Assembly (NCBI GenBank): GCA_009767595.1
Contig: VSDK01027052.1
Span: forward strand, 7,731 to 71,730
Length of the DNA stretch: 64,000 nt
Source: Symbiodinium kawagutii
Taxonomy: Eukaryota; Sar; Dinophyceae; Suessiales; Symbiodiniaceae
Direction of reading: 5' to 3'
Shown: piece after piece, positions 27,047 to 36,665 of the stretch
How positions within the stretch are numbered: position 1 is the first letter of the stretch
Layout: each line of letters opens with the position of its first letter
The notes under the pieces: generated by a model
Told to the model about the DNA's origin: nothing
Databases searched by the model: none
Seen by the model: the letters and a program-made list of their open reading frames with translations, nothing else
Position numbers and translations under genes: made by a program

Positions 27047-28252
27047 ATGACTTCCCTGATTGATAGCACTGCACAGTTTGACGCACGTTTGAGGGAAGTA
27101 GGTTTTCCACGGAATTTCATCGATGCTGTGAAAGCGCACGGAGCCCAGACACTTAGTCAATTGGCTTTTGCTCTGGGACAGCCTGGGCAGCCAATTCAAG
27201 ATGCAGCAGTGGATGCTTTCATCAATGCTGCAACACACCGCCCCGCAACCTTGCAGGAGATTGCAAATTTGAAGCGAGTTGCTTTTGAGTCACAAACGTT
27301 TTTGATTGCAACCTTGAGACAGACTGTTGAACGTTCAGATGATACTCCGAAGAAGATCGCCCATGCGGAGAGGACAGCGCGCATGGATTTGCTCAGGAGA
27401 AATTTGACAGGTGTTGCCATCACTGGTGAGCTGGAACCGGCCCACAGTTTGCTTGAGAAGTGTTGTCACATGTTTGATTTGAACGCTGTGCGCTACTTGG
27501 AGCCATCTTCATGCATCAGCAGGCCAACCGAAATCGCTGGAGGAACTAAGAACAAGGAGATCGGCCTGGAGAAAGGCTCACTGGTGATTCGCTCAGGAGA
27601 TGACAAACTCTCCAGTGCAACTGACGCTGAGATCAAGGTTCATTATGCATTTGTTCGTAGAGCACTGAGCTTGCAGTTCTCGCAGTTGATGTCCTTTGAT
27701 GAGCATTCACGTTGGGAGACCTATCTTTTTGAGTCCATGCATCGAGATCCGCCGCCTGGGTACAACAGGCCGTCCCTCACTCAGGTTCTTCAGTGTGACA
27801 AAGCAGCTTGGATGAGACTTGGGACAACATGTACTGACATTCGAATGCGTGGTGATGGAACATATCCCCTTGGCGAAGCTCTTCTTCAATTGATGCATGA
27901 TCCCAATATTGCTTTGTACCTTGCTCCTACAGTGAAATCATCTGCCTCTTCAAGTTCAAGTTGGAGAAACCAATCGCAGCCATATCCATCACAGACCAAT
28001 CCATCCAAAGGCCGTGGAAAGTCTAAGGGCAAGAAAGGTGGAAAAGGAACGCCTCCCATTCCTGCTGAGCTTCGAGGGAAGTGGCATAAGACAAGCGCAG
28101 GGGAGCCTTTGTGTTTCGGATTCAATTGCGCATCAGGTTGCCCAGACAAGTCGGTGCAGCCAGGACAACGTTGTGCCAAAGGTTGGCGCCTGTGCGCGGA
28201 GCCTCGTTGTCAACAGGCTCACTCCCTGCAGCACCACAAGGGTGGTTCCTGA
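27047..28252 (+). CDS. Element 2 Gag-like protein
   Basis: 401 residues from ATG 27047 (CCGCCATGA context; MTSLIDSTAQFDARLREVGF). The frame is open further upstream, but this ATG aligns with the start of the element 1 Gag. Residues ~1-300 are mostly helical. Then comes a Ser/Gln-rich stretch and a Lys/Gly-rich basic patch (GRGKSKGKKGGKG), followed by a Cys/His-rich end (CFGFNCASGC, CAKGWRLCAEPRC, then HSLQHH), consistent with nucleic-acid binding. It stops at TGA 28250-28252. The next ORF is in the same frame directly downstream. Confidence 0.7.
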   Translation: MTSLIDSTAQFDARLREVGFPRNFIDAVKAHGAQTLSQLAFALGQPGQPIQDAAVDAFINAATHRPATLQEIANLKRVAFESQTFLIATLRQTVERSDDTPKKIAHAERTARMDLLRRNLTGVAITGELEPAHSLLEKCCHMFDLNAVRYLEPSSCISRPTEIAGGTKNKEIGLEKGSLVIRSGDDKLSSATDAEIKVHYAFVRRALSLQFSQLMSFDEHSRWETYLFESMHRDPPPGYNRPSLTQVLQCDKAAWMRLGTTCTDIRMRGDGTYPLGEALLQLMHDPNIALYLAPTVKSSASSSSSWRNQSQPYPSQTNPSKGRGKSKGKKGGKGTPPIPAELRGKWHKTSAGEPLCFGFNCASGCPDKSVQPGQRCAKGWRLCAEPRCQQAHSLQHHKGGS

Positions 28253-28312
28253 AATTTGGTCAAGCAAGTTGGTCTTCGAGTGTGGCGCAATGTTCGAGTT
28301 GAGCAAGCCTTC

Positions 28313-31300
28313 ATGATTGAAGTATTTGCTGGCGTAGCGATTTTGTGTTCAGTGGCCAAACAATTTGGACTTGAATCATCGATTGCGCTTGATAAACTCA
28401 AGAAGCGTGGAACTCGCTGTGCCATTTTTCAACTTGACCTTACAGTACCCTCGAACCAACAGTTGCTTGATCAATGGATTCAATCGCCTTTGTTGCTATG
28501 GGTGCATTTAGCGCCAGTTTGCGGCACGGCAAGTCGTGCCCGAGACATCCGCAGATTTCCTGGAGACCCACAGCCTTTAAGGAGTGAGACGTTTCCAGAA
28601 GGGCTTCCAAATCTAGGTGAAAAGGACGCCGAACGAATTCGTTTAGCTAACTTGCTGTTTGAGTATTCTTGCCGGCTTTTCTCCACTGCAACTGCCTTAG
28701 GTATTCTTGTGACAATGGAAAATCCGAGCAACAGCTATTTTTGGATGACATGTTGGGTGCTGGCCTTAATGCTGGAATGGCCAATCTACCATGGAGACTT
28801 TCAAGCGTGCATGATGGGCAGTGGCAGGGATAAATGGACTCGCATCATTGCCAACCATCCTTTTGTGGAGACCCTCAACATCCCTTGTGACAAATCGCAT
28901 GAGCATTTGCCTTGGGGCTTTGTGTTTGACGAGAATGGCCGGCAAGTGTGGGCTACCTCGAAGGAGAGTCAGTACCCCAAGAAGTTGTGTGTCACATTGG
29001 TCTCCCTTGTTTTGCAGGTTGCCGAATCACAGGGTTTGATTCTGAAGCCAATGGACCTCTCTGCTGCAGCCGACCATCCTCTGAAGCAAATGCAACTATC
29101 CCAGGTTGGTGCCGGTAAGCAGCCTAAGCCTTCAAAGCTGCCTCCAATGGTTCCCGACTTCTCTTCAGTTGCCACCTTTCTGGTACAGGATGTTTATGAT
29201 ATACCTTGTTCTTTGATGTCTAAGCTGCCGCACTCCCTCACTTTGCATACCAAAGCTGGAGTCCCTGTTGAAGTTCCGAAGTTCTCAAGGTTTCTTCGCA
29301 TTTCACAACGCTCTTCCTCTCAGACAGTGGGGGAGGACAAGGAGGAGCAAGAGCGTGTTAAACGTTCGAGGCAGTGTGATTCTCAGGCTGCTACAACTGC
29401 TGAGCGGGATGAATCGAGTTCCTTTCCTTTTGAAGTTGCGTTGGGGCTACCGTGGGATTTCCAGACTTTCATCGACAAGGCTTGCAAGGTGGGGCACCCA
29501 TTAGCTCATGCAACTTTTGTGCCATGGGAATTGGAAAGGGCTATCTCGCAACAGGCTGAGTGGACAGATGAGCAGCTGGCAAGTTGTCGCATTGCATGGT
29601 GTCGCAAGTGGCTGAAGAGGTGCAAGGAATTGGAGAAAGATGAGCAGATGGACCGCGATAGAAGACCTGACCATGTCAAGGAAGCCACCATGTCTAAGCG
29701 CATCCTCTTAACGAAGGAGATTCTGCAGGAGATTGAGTATGAGGACATGGAGGTGTTGCAACTTTTGCAGGAGGGGTCCACGCTGGCTGGTGAGATCCCA
29801 AAAACATGTGTTTTCCAAGAACAAATCAAGCCGTGCCTCATGACGGTTCAGCCATTGGAGCAGAGTTCTGAAAGACGTAATCAGATGATACTTCGCATGA
29901 CAAAGCCATCAGACAGTGAAGAGTTAGACAAGAAGCTTTTGACAGAGACTCGTTTGGAATTGTCGAAGGGATGGGCTGAAGGTCCCTTTGAACTGAATGC
30001 CTTGGAGCCCGGTGCAACGATTTCTCGAAGGTTTCCTCTGACTCAAGGATCAAAGACAAGGATGATTGATGACTTCAGCATCAGTGGGGTCAACGATTCA
30101 TGCACGATTGGCAATAAGATCGACTTGCACATGATTGACACGTTTGCTGCAACACTTCGAAAGCTCTTCCAGGTGTTCACTTCCCAGGGGAGAGCTTGTG
30201 CATTGGAGGCTAAGACCTATGACCTCAAATCTGCGTATCGTCAGGTTCCCATAAAGAAATCACATCTGAAATTTGCCTACTTCAGTGTGTACAACTGGGA
30301 ACGGAACTGCGCCGAGATATACCGTATGAAGACTTTGCCGTTTGGAGCGACTCACAGTGTTTACAGCTTCCTTCGGCTTGCGCGGATGTTGTTTGCAATC
30401 GCGACTCGAGCCTTGTATCTTGTAACTACGAACTTCTATGATGACTTCCTTCTTGCTTCCACCCCGGCCTTGAAGGAGAGCAGCAGAAGCAGCATGGAAT
30501 TGGTATTCATGTTGACTGGCTGGGAATACGATCGTGAAGGAAAGAAGTCTACAGAATTTTCCACTTTGTGCAAGGCCTTGGGTGTGTGCTTCGACCTTTC
30601 AGCATCTTCTGAACGTTTGCTTCTTGTTGATAACACGGAGACGCGGAAAGCAGAGCTTGTCGATCAAATCAATTCCAGTCTAGCTGCAGGAAAGCTTGGC
30701 AAACAGGAATCCTTGGTATTGCGAGGCAGGCTTGGCTTCGCCGACAGTTTCATGCATGGCCGACTGGGTGCGGTGCTCCTCAAGCAACTTGCCGAGCATG
30801 CTTATGGCAAAACTGCTGCGCTGGACCCTGACCTCCGTTTGTCTTTGAAGGCGATGGCTTTGCGACTCCAGAGTGCAGAGCCAAGACGTGTAACAGCTGA
30901 TGTTGACCGGCAATGGTTTATTTACACAGATGCTTCGTATGAACCGGAAAGCAAGACAGGTGGATTAGGTGGTGTCCTGGTCGATGCGCATGGTGCGATC
31001 ATATCCTGGTTTGGGATACCCTTGGATTCTAGCAGTTGCCATCGGTATGGTGCGGGGTTCAAACAAACCATCATATACGAGCTTGAACTCTTGGCCGGTG
31101 TTATTGCTTTGACCTTGTGGTGCAAACCGGGCTTTGGGCATCTTCACACTTGGTTTGGAGACAACGATGGCGTGAGATTCTCATTTGTAAGAGCGAGTGG
31201 GACTGGAGAAGTTGCCAATGCAATGTTGGCGTATTACCTCTTGAAAGAGTCCGTTCAGACTGCGGTGGTATGGTTTGCAAGGGTGCCTACAGAAGCGAAC

Positions 31301-31444
31301 CTAAGCGACTACCCCTCTCGAGGTCAATCTCATCCTTTGCTCACTTGTGAAATTAACGCAGATGACGATGCCCTTAGCATCCTTCAAGAAATCGACATCT
31401 TCCTTGAACAAAGGGTGCCTTCGATTCGAATGGGGGAGGTGTGA
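28313..31444 (+). CDS. Element 2 MT-like / reverse transcriptase / RNase H polyprotein
   Basis: The frame is open from 28253; the first ATG is 28313 (MIEVFAGVAILCSV), which is already motif I-like. Residue numbers count from there. MT-like domain ~1-235: APVCGTASRARD (Cys70), VTMENPSNSYFW (ENP 136-138), and HLPWGFVF near 200. A linker follows. RT ~500-760: motif A TYDLKSAYRQV (~636), TLPFGATHSVY (motif B) and FYDDFLLAS (~707). RNase H ~865-1020: FIYTDASYE (~871), ELELLAGVIAL, TWFGDNDGV and LSDYPSRGQ. Because no ATG precedes the MT domain and the frame equals that of Gag, expression as a Gag-UGA-Pol readthrough product is likely. All key RT aspartates are present. Confidence 0.85.
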   Translation: MIEVFAGVAILCSVAKQFGLESSIALDKLKKRGTRCAIFQLDLTVPSNQQLLDQWIQSPLLLWVHLAPVCGTASRARDIRRFPGDPQPLRSETFPEGLPNLGEKDAERIRLANLLFEYSCRLFSTATALGILVTMENPSNSYFWMTCWVLALMLEWPIYHGDFQACMMGSGRDKWTRIIANHPFVETLNIPCDKSHEHLPWGFVFDENGRQVWATSKESQYPKKLCVTLVSLVLQVAESQGLILKPMDLSAAADHPLKQMQLSQVGAGKQPKPSKLPPMVPDFSSVATFLVQDVYDIPCSLMSKLPHSLTLHTKAGVPVEVPKFSRFLRISQRSSSQTVGEDKEEQERVKRSRQCDSQAATTAERDESSSFPFEVALGLPWDFQTFIDKACKVGHPLAHATFVPWELERAISQQAEWTDEQLASCRIAWCRKWLKRCKELEKDEQMDRDRRPDHVKEATMSKRILLTKEILQEIEYEDMEVLQLLQEGSTLAGEIPKTCVFQEQIKPCLMTVQPLEQSSERRNQMILRMTKPSDSEELDKKLLTETRLELSKGWAEGPFELNALEPGATISRRFPLTQGSKTRMIDDFSISGVNDSCTIGNKIDLHMIDTFAATLRKLFQVFTSQGRACALEAKTYDLKSAYRQVPIKKSHLKFAYFSVYNWERNCAEIYRMKTLPFGATHSVYSFLRLARMLFAIATRALYLVTTNFYDDFLLASTPALKESSRSSMELVFMLTGWEYDREGKKSTEFSTLCKALGVCFDLSASSERLLLVDNTETRKAELVDQINSSLAAGKLGKQESLVLRGRLGFADSFMHGRLGAVLLKQLAEHAYGKTAALDPDLRLSLKAMALRLQSAEPRRVTADVDRQWFIYTDASYEPESKTGGLGGVLVDAHGAIISWFGIPLDSSSCHRYGAGFKQTIIYELELLAGVIALTLWCKPGFGHLHTWFGDNDGVRFSFVRASGTGEVANAMLAYYLLKESVQTAVVWFARVPTEANLSDYPSRGQSHPLLTCEINADDDALSILQEIDIFLEQRVPSIRMGEV

Positions 31445-31509
31445 TCGTTCGTCCCCCTTTGAAAAAGGAGTTGCGCTTCAGTGCATGCAGTCACCAGTGA
31501 ACACAAGAC
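31436..31509 (+). repeat. Element 2 split direct repeat B1
   Basis: 74 bp, GAGGTGTGATCGTTCGTCC ... GTGAACACAAGAC; identical to B2. It overlaps the last codons and stop of the pol ORF. Confidence 0.9.
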
Positions 31510-31656
31510 GGTGACGTTCATTTATGATCAATCTGTCTTTTGGAAACGTAGATCAAACGAGGTTTGAGTGTGACTGCACCCCATTCAATGCCATCCTGCA
31601 AGATCTGGCTCTCAGGGTGGGTGTGGCGGGCCCGGTTTGTCTTTGGACGAATTTGG
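31510..31656 (+). repeat. Element 2 split direct repeat A2
   Basis: 147-bp copy of A1, directly after B1. It is followed by 164 bp of unique sequence (CCCACCCACCCACCC...) before B2. Confidence 0.9.
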
Positions 31657-31820
31657 CCCACCCACCCACCCTGTTTGAGCTTGTGTGATCGCTTCGACTT
31701 TGCCTTGCTCCTTACAAGCTTTGACTTAGAGCTCTTTGAACGAGACTTCTTGAATACCAAGAGTTGAAAAGTTCTTGGCTGGCATCAGTTAAACTGACGC
31801 ATGTGCCTAACCCAGCCGTC

Positions 31821-31894
31821 GAGGTGTGATCGTTCGTCCCCCTTTGAAAAAGGAGTTGCGCTTCAGTGCATGCAGTCACCAGTGAACACAAGAC
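31821..31894 (+). repeat. Element 2 split direct repeat B2
   Basis: 74 bp identical to B1; right end of element 2. Confidence 0.9.
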
Positions 31895-32450
31895 TGTTTA
31901 GTATTTTTTTTGATTACTTTTGTTGATCGCGTCTAGTAGCAAAGCGTTGGGGCCCCGAATTCGGGCCTCGGATTGATGGTTGGGAGTTGCATATGAATCG
32001 TTTTGATTGACAAGGGGAATTGTAGAACTTTTTTGGGTTGTTCATTGTTTAAACTTTTTATTTTTGATAACTGTTCTTTCTCGCAGCGGCTAGCCACGCG
32101 TTCGGGCCCGAATTTGTGCCCCGGATTGGCGGTTGGAAAAACAATATCATGAAATTAAATTTTTGAAAAATGTTGCATTATTACTATTGTTCTTAGTATC
32201 TTGAAAAAATGTTGCATTATTTTTAATTGTTTATATTTTTGTTCCTAACAATGCGTTCGGTCCCGCATTTGGTCTTTCAATACGGGCCGCAAATTGGCGC
32301 TTGGAATTGTGACATCATGAATTTTTTTTCACAAAATATTGGATTATTATCGTTGTTTCGTATAATCGTGGTCGGTAACAACATGTCGCCCTGAAGTCAG
32401 GTTTGGGCCCCGAATTGGGGGTTGGAAGTGCTTTGCCATGATTGTTTACA
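31895..32450 (+). repeat. Degenerate ~130-bp tandem array, right part
   Basis: The same GGGCC...ATTGG...GGTTGG core as at 23097-23779 recurs at about 31964, 32118, 32284 and 32405 (CGGGCCTCGGATTG, TGCCCCGGATTGGCGGTTGG, CGGGCCGCAAATTGGCGC, GGGCCCCGAATTGGGGGTT). Confidence 0.7.
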
Positions 32451-32504
32451 ATATGTTGGCAGCGAATCGCGACATTCAATTGCTATCTGAGGTTTTTGCC
32501 AGCG

Positions 32505-33065
32505 TAAAACTTATTCACTTGTTCATTCTTCATATTTTTGGGTCTTTGAGTCCATGTCTGAAAAATTAAATCATTTATCATCTCTGTGGGTGCCTGATTT
32601 TCGTTGAACATTAAAATCATTCATTTGTCCCCTCTTCATCTTCTTTGGGTTTCCTAATTCCTGTCGACCATTACACTCATTCATTTGTCTCCTTTTCATT
32701 TTTCATCTCTTTGGGTCTCTTAGTCCTGTCGAGCATCAAAATCATTGATTTGTCCCCTTTTCATCCCTTAGGGTCTCTAAGTTTTTGTTGAGCATTGAAA
32801 TCATTCACTTGTCCCGTGTTCATCTATGTCCCTTGCATTACAAAAGATCATTTACTTCTTCCTTCTTCATCTCTTTGGGTGTCTTAGTCCCTGTCGCGCA
32901 TTAAGATCTTTCACTGTCCCGTTGTCATCTTCTTTGGGTCTTTTGAGCCCGTCGTGCATTAAGATGCCTGACTTGTAACCTCTTCTCTTTGGGTCTCTTA
33001 GTCCTGTCGAGCATCAGAAATCATTCACTTGTTGCCTCTTCATCTCTTGGGTCACGCACTCCCTG
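32505..33065 (+). repeat. Degenerate ~60-65 bp tandem repeat
   Basis: About nine units built on TCATTCATTTGTCCC + TCTTCATCTCTTTGGG + TCTCTTAGTCCCTGTCG + AGCATTAAAA, each with substitutions and small indels. There is no open reading frame. It directly follows the ~130-bp array. Confidence 0.75.
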
Positions 33066-34694
33066 ACAACAATAGTATGGCAAACAACCTTGCTTGCTAA
33101 TGAACCACGATGGGACGATGGGTATAAACACCAGTTTGCTATCATCTCTTCGTTTTTGGGCCACCCGTTGTCTAGTTTTTATCTCTGATGCAATCGCCTG
33201 CTTTGGGCCACACAGCTGTTTGGTTCCAGTGCTGGGAACAGGGTGGTGCCGGCTTGAGCGCTATTACATTTGTGAAAATCGCCGGCCAATGGATAGGTTT
33301 GCATTTGATGACTGCTCTCTTTCAAGCGGATGTTGGATTGAAACTCGGTCTTTCAAATATGATTTTTCTTTGAACAAAATCGTTTTGCATCGTGCGTATA
33401 CATGATTTGAACCCTTTGCAACAACTGACCGGTTGTATGTAAATATTTCCAACATCGAATTCAAAAACATTTTTTCTCACTCTCTCCATTCTTGTTTTGT
33501 TCCTTCAGATTTCAGGCACCTTCACGGAGGAGTAGTTCCTTCCTTCAGACTGTCAGGGAAATGGTGTTTGCCAGCAGAACATGTTTCAGATTTTCAGGTC
33601 AAAGTGGTATTTAGATATGTGTGAGATGCGAAATTTCATGTTGAACACCAGCACCCAACCCTGGAACCCCATCCATGTGGCGCCTGGTTTTCGATCACCC
33701 TATGCCTGATGCCTCAAAGCGCAGACCCGTTCTGCCACGCGATTGTTTTCCAAAGTAACCAAAATGTCAACAACAACAGTGTTGGCTTGAAAAAAAATTG
33801 AAACCAATTGTTGTTAAAGGAACTGTTCAGGCACGAAGGTGTTGCACTGGTCAATGACATCCCAAACTACGCAAAAAACGCCGTTTTTGTGCCTGTCAGT
33901 CCAGGGCGGTGTCCCTTGGAAGATCGAAAAAATGGTGGTGCGGTCAATGCTTTGCAACTGCCGCAATGGCCCCAACACATTCATGAAACGATTTTTTTGC
34001 ACGTTTCTGCCGAAACTCATTGAACATTTTCAAGAGCGTTTCAAAACTCAGTTGTTCTGCGCGGGGGGGGTTGCAACCACAACGGGTTCCGAAGTCCAAA
34101 AAGGGAAATTACCAGCACCATCCCATGGCTGGGAGGTAAAAGGGTGTTGGGCAACGCAATGTTTGAATCACTAGACTGCCCCTTGTGGTTTCGCAATTTG
34201 CAATTCCAAAAATCCGGCCAGACTAATTTGCCCGAGCTGAGTTGCGCTTACTCGTGTTCCGCTTGTTTTCGCAACTTACTCCAGAGTGTGACCCCTTTGT
34301 GCCCTTTCCTTCCCAGAGTTCGAGGGTTGACATGTTGTTCGGAGGCCCAACAATCAAGCGCATGAATTTTAGGAATTCAACATTCAAGGCACATAGGTTC
34401 TGTAGGTGGACTGGTCGGTACCCTGCTCATCAACAAGCGGCTGAACTGACAACAGATTGGAAGAAACGAATCCTTGCAAAAATGGACACTTGTTTATTTC
34501 GTAAAATGTGGCGGTTTGGACAAAATGACTTGGTCAGCTAGTTGTTGCAAGTGGTATATAGCGAAATCTTGGCTTTGTTCCTCCGATCCAAAGGCCGCCA
34601 CATCGCAACCCAAACATTTCCGACCAAAATCAGGTTCCAAATTTTTAAAGACAATGCTATTATCAGTTGCAAACAGAAAGGCCATCGACAAAAC
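33066..34694. other. No supported gene
   Basis: Several short ORFs overlap on both strands (for example 33094-33405 and 33839-34174), but none shows a domain, splice structure or frame-consistent composition. The composition (runs such as AAAAAAC and GTTTTTTTGC) resembles decayed mobile-element or intergenic DNA. Confidence 0.4.
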
Positions 34695-34990
34695 AAGGTC
34701 CAGTAACAGTTTCACTCCGTCGCCCACATCGAAACCAGCCCTTGGGTTTTGAGGTCGCTAGCTGTCCATGTTTATTTTTAAACATAAAAATCTTGGAGTT
34801 AACACACGCCTTGATCCCACACCGGCATTGATGCTGAATGCACGATTGCGATCTCAATCCCTATGACTTCACCAATTTGGTCGGCGCATACGGACTGCAA
34901 AATCCAGATGACGTGCTCAAACACCCCATCACCTGCAAGCAGTTCTCACGGCGAAGGCCGACGCACTCGGTCAAACGCGTTTTTTTAATC
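34695..34990 (-). pseudogene. LINE-type reverse transcriptase fragment (copy 1)
   Basis: On the minus strand the segment reads, with frame breaks, AFDRVRRPSP ... HVIWILQSVYA, corresponding to the stretch after RT motif A in non-LTR retrotransposons. The DNA aligns with 40825-41112 (for example CACACCGGC.TTGATG.TGAATGCACGA). It is heavily mutated. Confidence 0.6.
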
Positions 34991-36399
34991 AAAACCTTCA
35001 ATCCAACAATTTTTACTTCGGGAAAACATGTATACGTACCTCCAAAGTCGAAAACGAAAAACTCAACAAAAATTTGTCTTCCTTATTGTTGTCGGACAAA
35101 TATAAAAGATTTCGTTTGAAAAAATCCAACTTATCAACTTGAAATCTTGGGAGGTCGCCCGCTGTTGCACCAATGGTGCTGTGGCAGTGGATTTGGCACG
35201 TTTCTTACGATGCAATGCCGCAGGTGTTTGCGGGCATTTCGTGCCGCACGTTGAAGGGGGGGGTGTTGCCCAAGAATGTTTTGTTCCAACTTTGGTGGGT
35301 GAAAGTCCGATGTTGGTGTAGATATGTAATTTTCCAGTTTTTATCGTTTCACTTTTTTGTTTGTTTCTATTTGCCCAATCACATGGTGTGGGTATGTGTG
35401 TGGCGGACACACGGTCAAATCAACGCGACGACGAAAACCAGGAAAAAAAAAAAGGTGGCGTGGGCAATGCCGACAACAAAAGAAGGCACCCGCTTCTTTA
35501 GTGCAAAATGTGTGGTGAAATCCCGAGGGTGATAAAAATCGGTGCCGCCTTGCATCTTGAATCAGTTATAGCAAAACAGGTGCAAAAAATGAATCCCAAA
35601 CAAAAACGTTGCCGTGTCCAAATACCGTGCTGAATCTTGAGCCCTTTTCAACGCGAAATTTTGCAGTTGTTGATTCCGAAAAGTGACACGAAACCAATCC
35701 CTTACCGACATGAATATGGAAAAATGATTGGTTTGCAACTTGGGTGTGGTTTCCAGTCGCGGGCATGGTCGAAAAACATTGGAACAGACCCGGCTGCAGA
35801 AATGGGAGGAAATGGTAATGGGTCTACCATGAAAGAGGTGGTTTGTCCGTGTCATGACAGACCTCAGATAGCAAGCGGATGGTGTTCGTAGACATTTTGA
35901 ATTGAAATTTCGAAACTTGATAAACCCGGAGAAACAAAAATGTAGAGCAGCAGTGACATCCACCCCAAACATGTTGACATTTGTTTTGGTACAGCAAGCG
36001 CGCCCGAAACAGTAGCAGTACCACCCGAAAAATGTTGACACTGGTCCCGCAGCGGCGACAACGTCAGCGGTTTTCGAAACAACATCGCGCCCAAAATTCA
36101 TGTTCACACTTGTATATCAGGAAAGCTGCGTCCAGCAGCTCGAGTTTGGTTAGCGTTAGCTATTATACATCTCTGGGGGGTCGGGGGGACGGTCAGCAGG
36201 CCAAGTACGTGAATCTCACGCAAAACCCGCCCCCACCCCCCCCTTGATCACCCGGGGCTCGATTCCCCCCAGGGCGCGGTTGTTGAGGTCATCAAAAGAG
36301 CTAAGAACTTGCAAAAACACGTGTTTTTTTGCAACTGTGGAGTCAAAAGCCGTCAGAAAAAACACTTTTTCTTGCACAAATCGATTTTTTCCAATGCAT
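34991..36399. other. No supported gene
   Basis: Only short unrelated ORFs; a G-run/C-run pair lies at 36172-36244 (CTGGGGGGTCGGGGGGACGG ... CCGCCCCCACCCCCCCC). Possibly decayed repeats. Confidence 0.4.
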
Positions 36400-36665
36400 G
36401 TCTTACCAAACAAATTCTCACCAAAATATTTTCTTAGCAAACCGATTCTTAGCGATTATTACCAAAACATGTTTTCTTACCAAACCGATTCTTGCCAAAG
36501 AGAATCCTACCAACACACATTTTTCTTACCAGAGAGATCTTTCCCAACACATTTTCTTACCAAACCCATTCTTGCCAAACAAATGCGACCAAAACATTTT
36601 CTTACCAAACAGAATCCCACCAATAGATTTTCTGACCAGTCAATTTCTTACCAACCCATTTTTTC
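36400..36665 (+). repeat. Degenerate short tandem repeat (ACCAAAC...TTCTTACC)
   Basis: Repeated TTCTTACCAAACNGATTC, TTGCCAAA(G/C)A(G/A)AATCC and TACCAAAACATTTT words with a period of roughly 35-45 bp produce a Phe/Pro/Thr-rich spurious ORF. A related theme (GAAACTCTTCGAGTGG, GACATTCTTCTAGTG) occurs at 39590-39690 and 39950-40030. Confidence 0.65.

Larger units (their letters stand above)
23780..31894 (+). mobile_element. YR retrotransposon element 2 (intact, split direct repeats)
   Basis: 8,115 bp with the layout A1 (23780-23926), YR ORF, four tandem hairpins, Gag, MT-RT-RNase H, B1 (31436-31509), A2 (31510-31656), B2 (31821-31894). A1/A2 are both 147 bp with two differences; B1/B2 are 74 bp and identical. 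All three ORFs are uninterrupted (808, 402 and ~1,043 codons). It has the same gene order as element 1 but different nucleotide sequence. It interrupts the ~130-bp tandem array. Confidence 0.88.

Noticed and set aside
6169-31894. DIRS1-type inverted terminal repeats
   Set aside because: The termini are direct, split repeats in the order A1...B1-A2-B2; no inverted termini or internal complementary region were seen.
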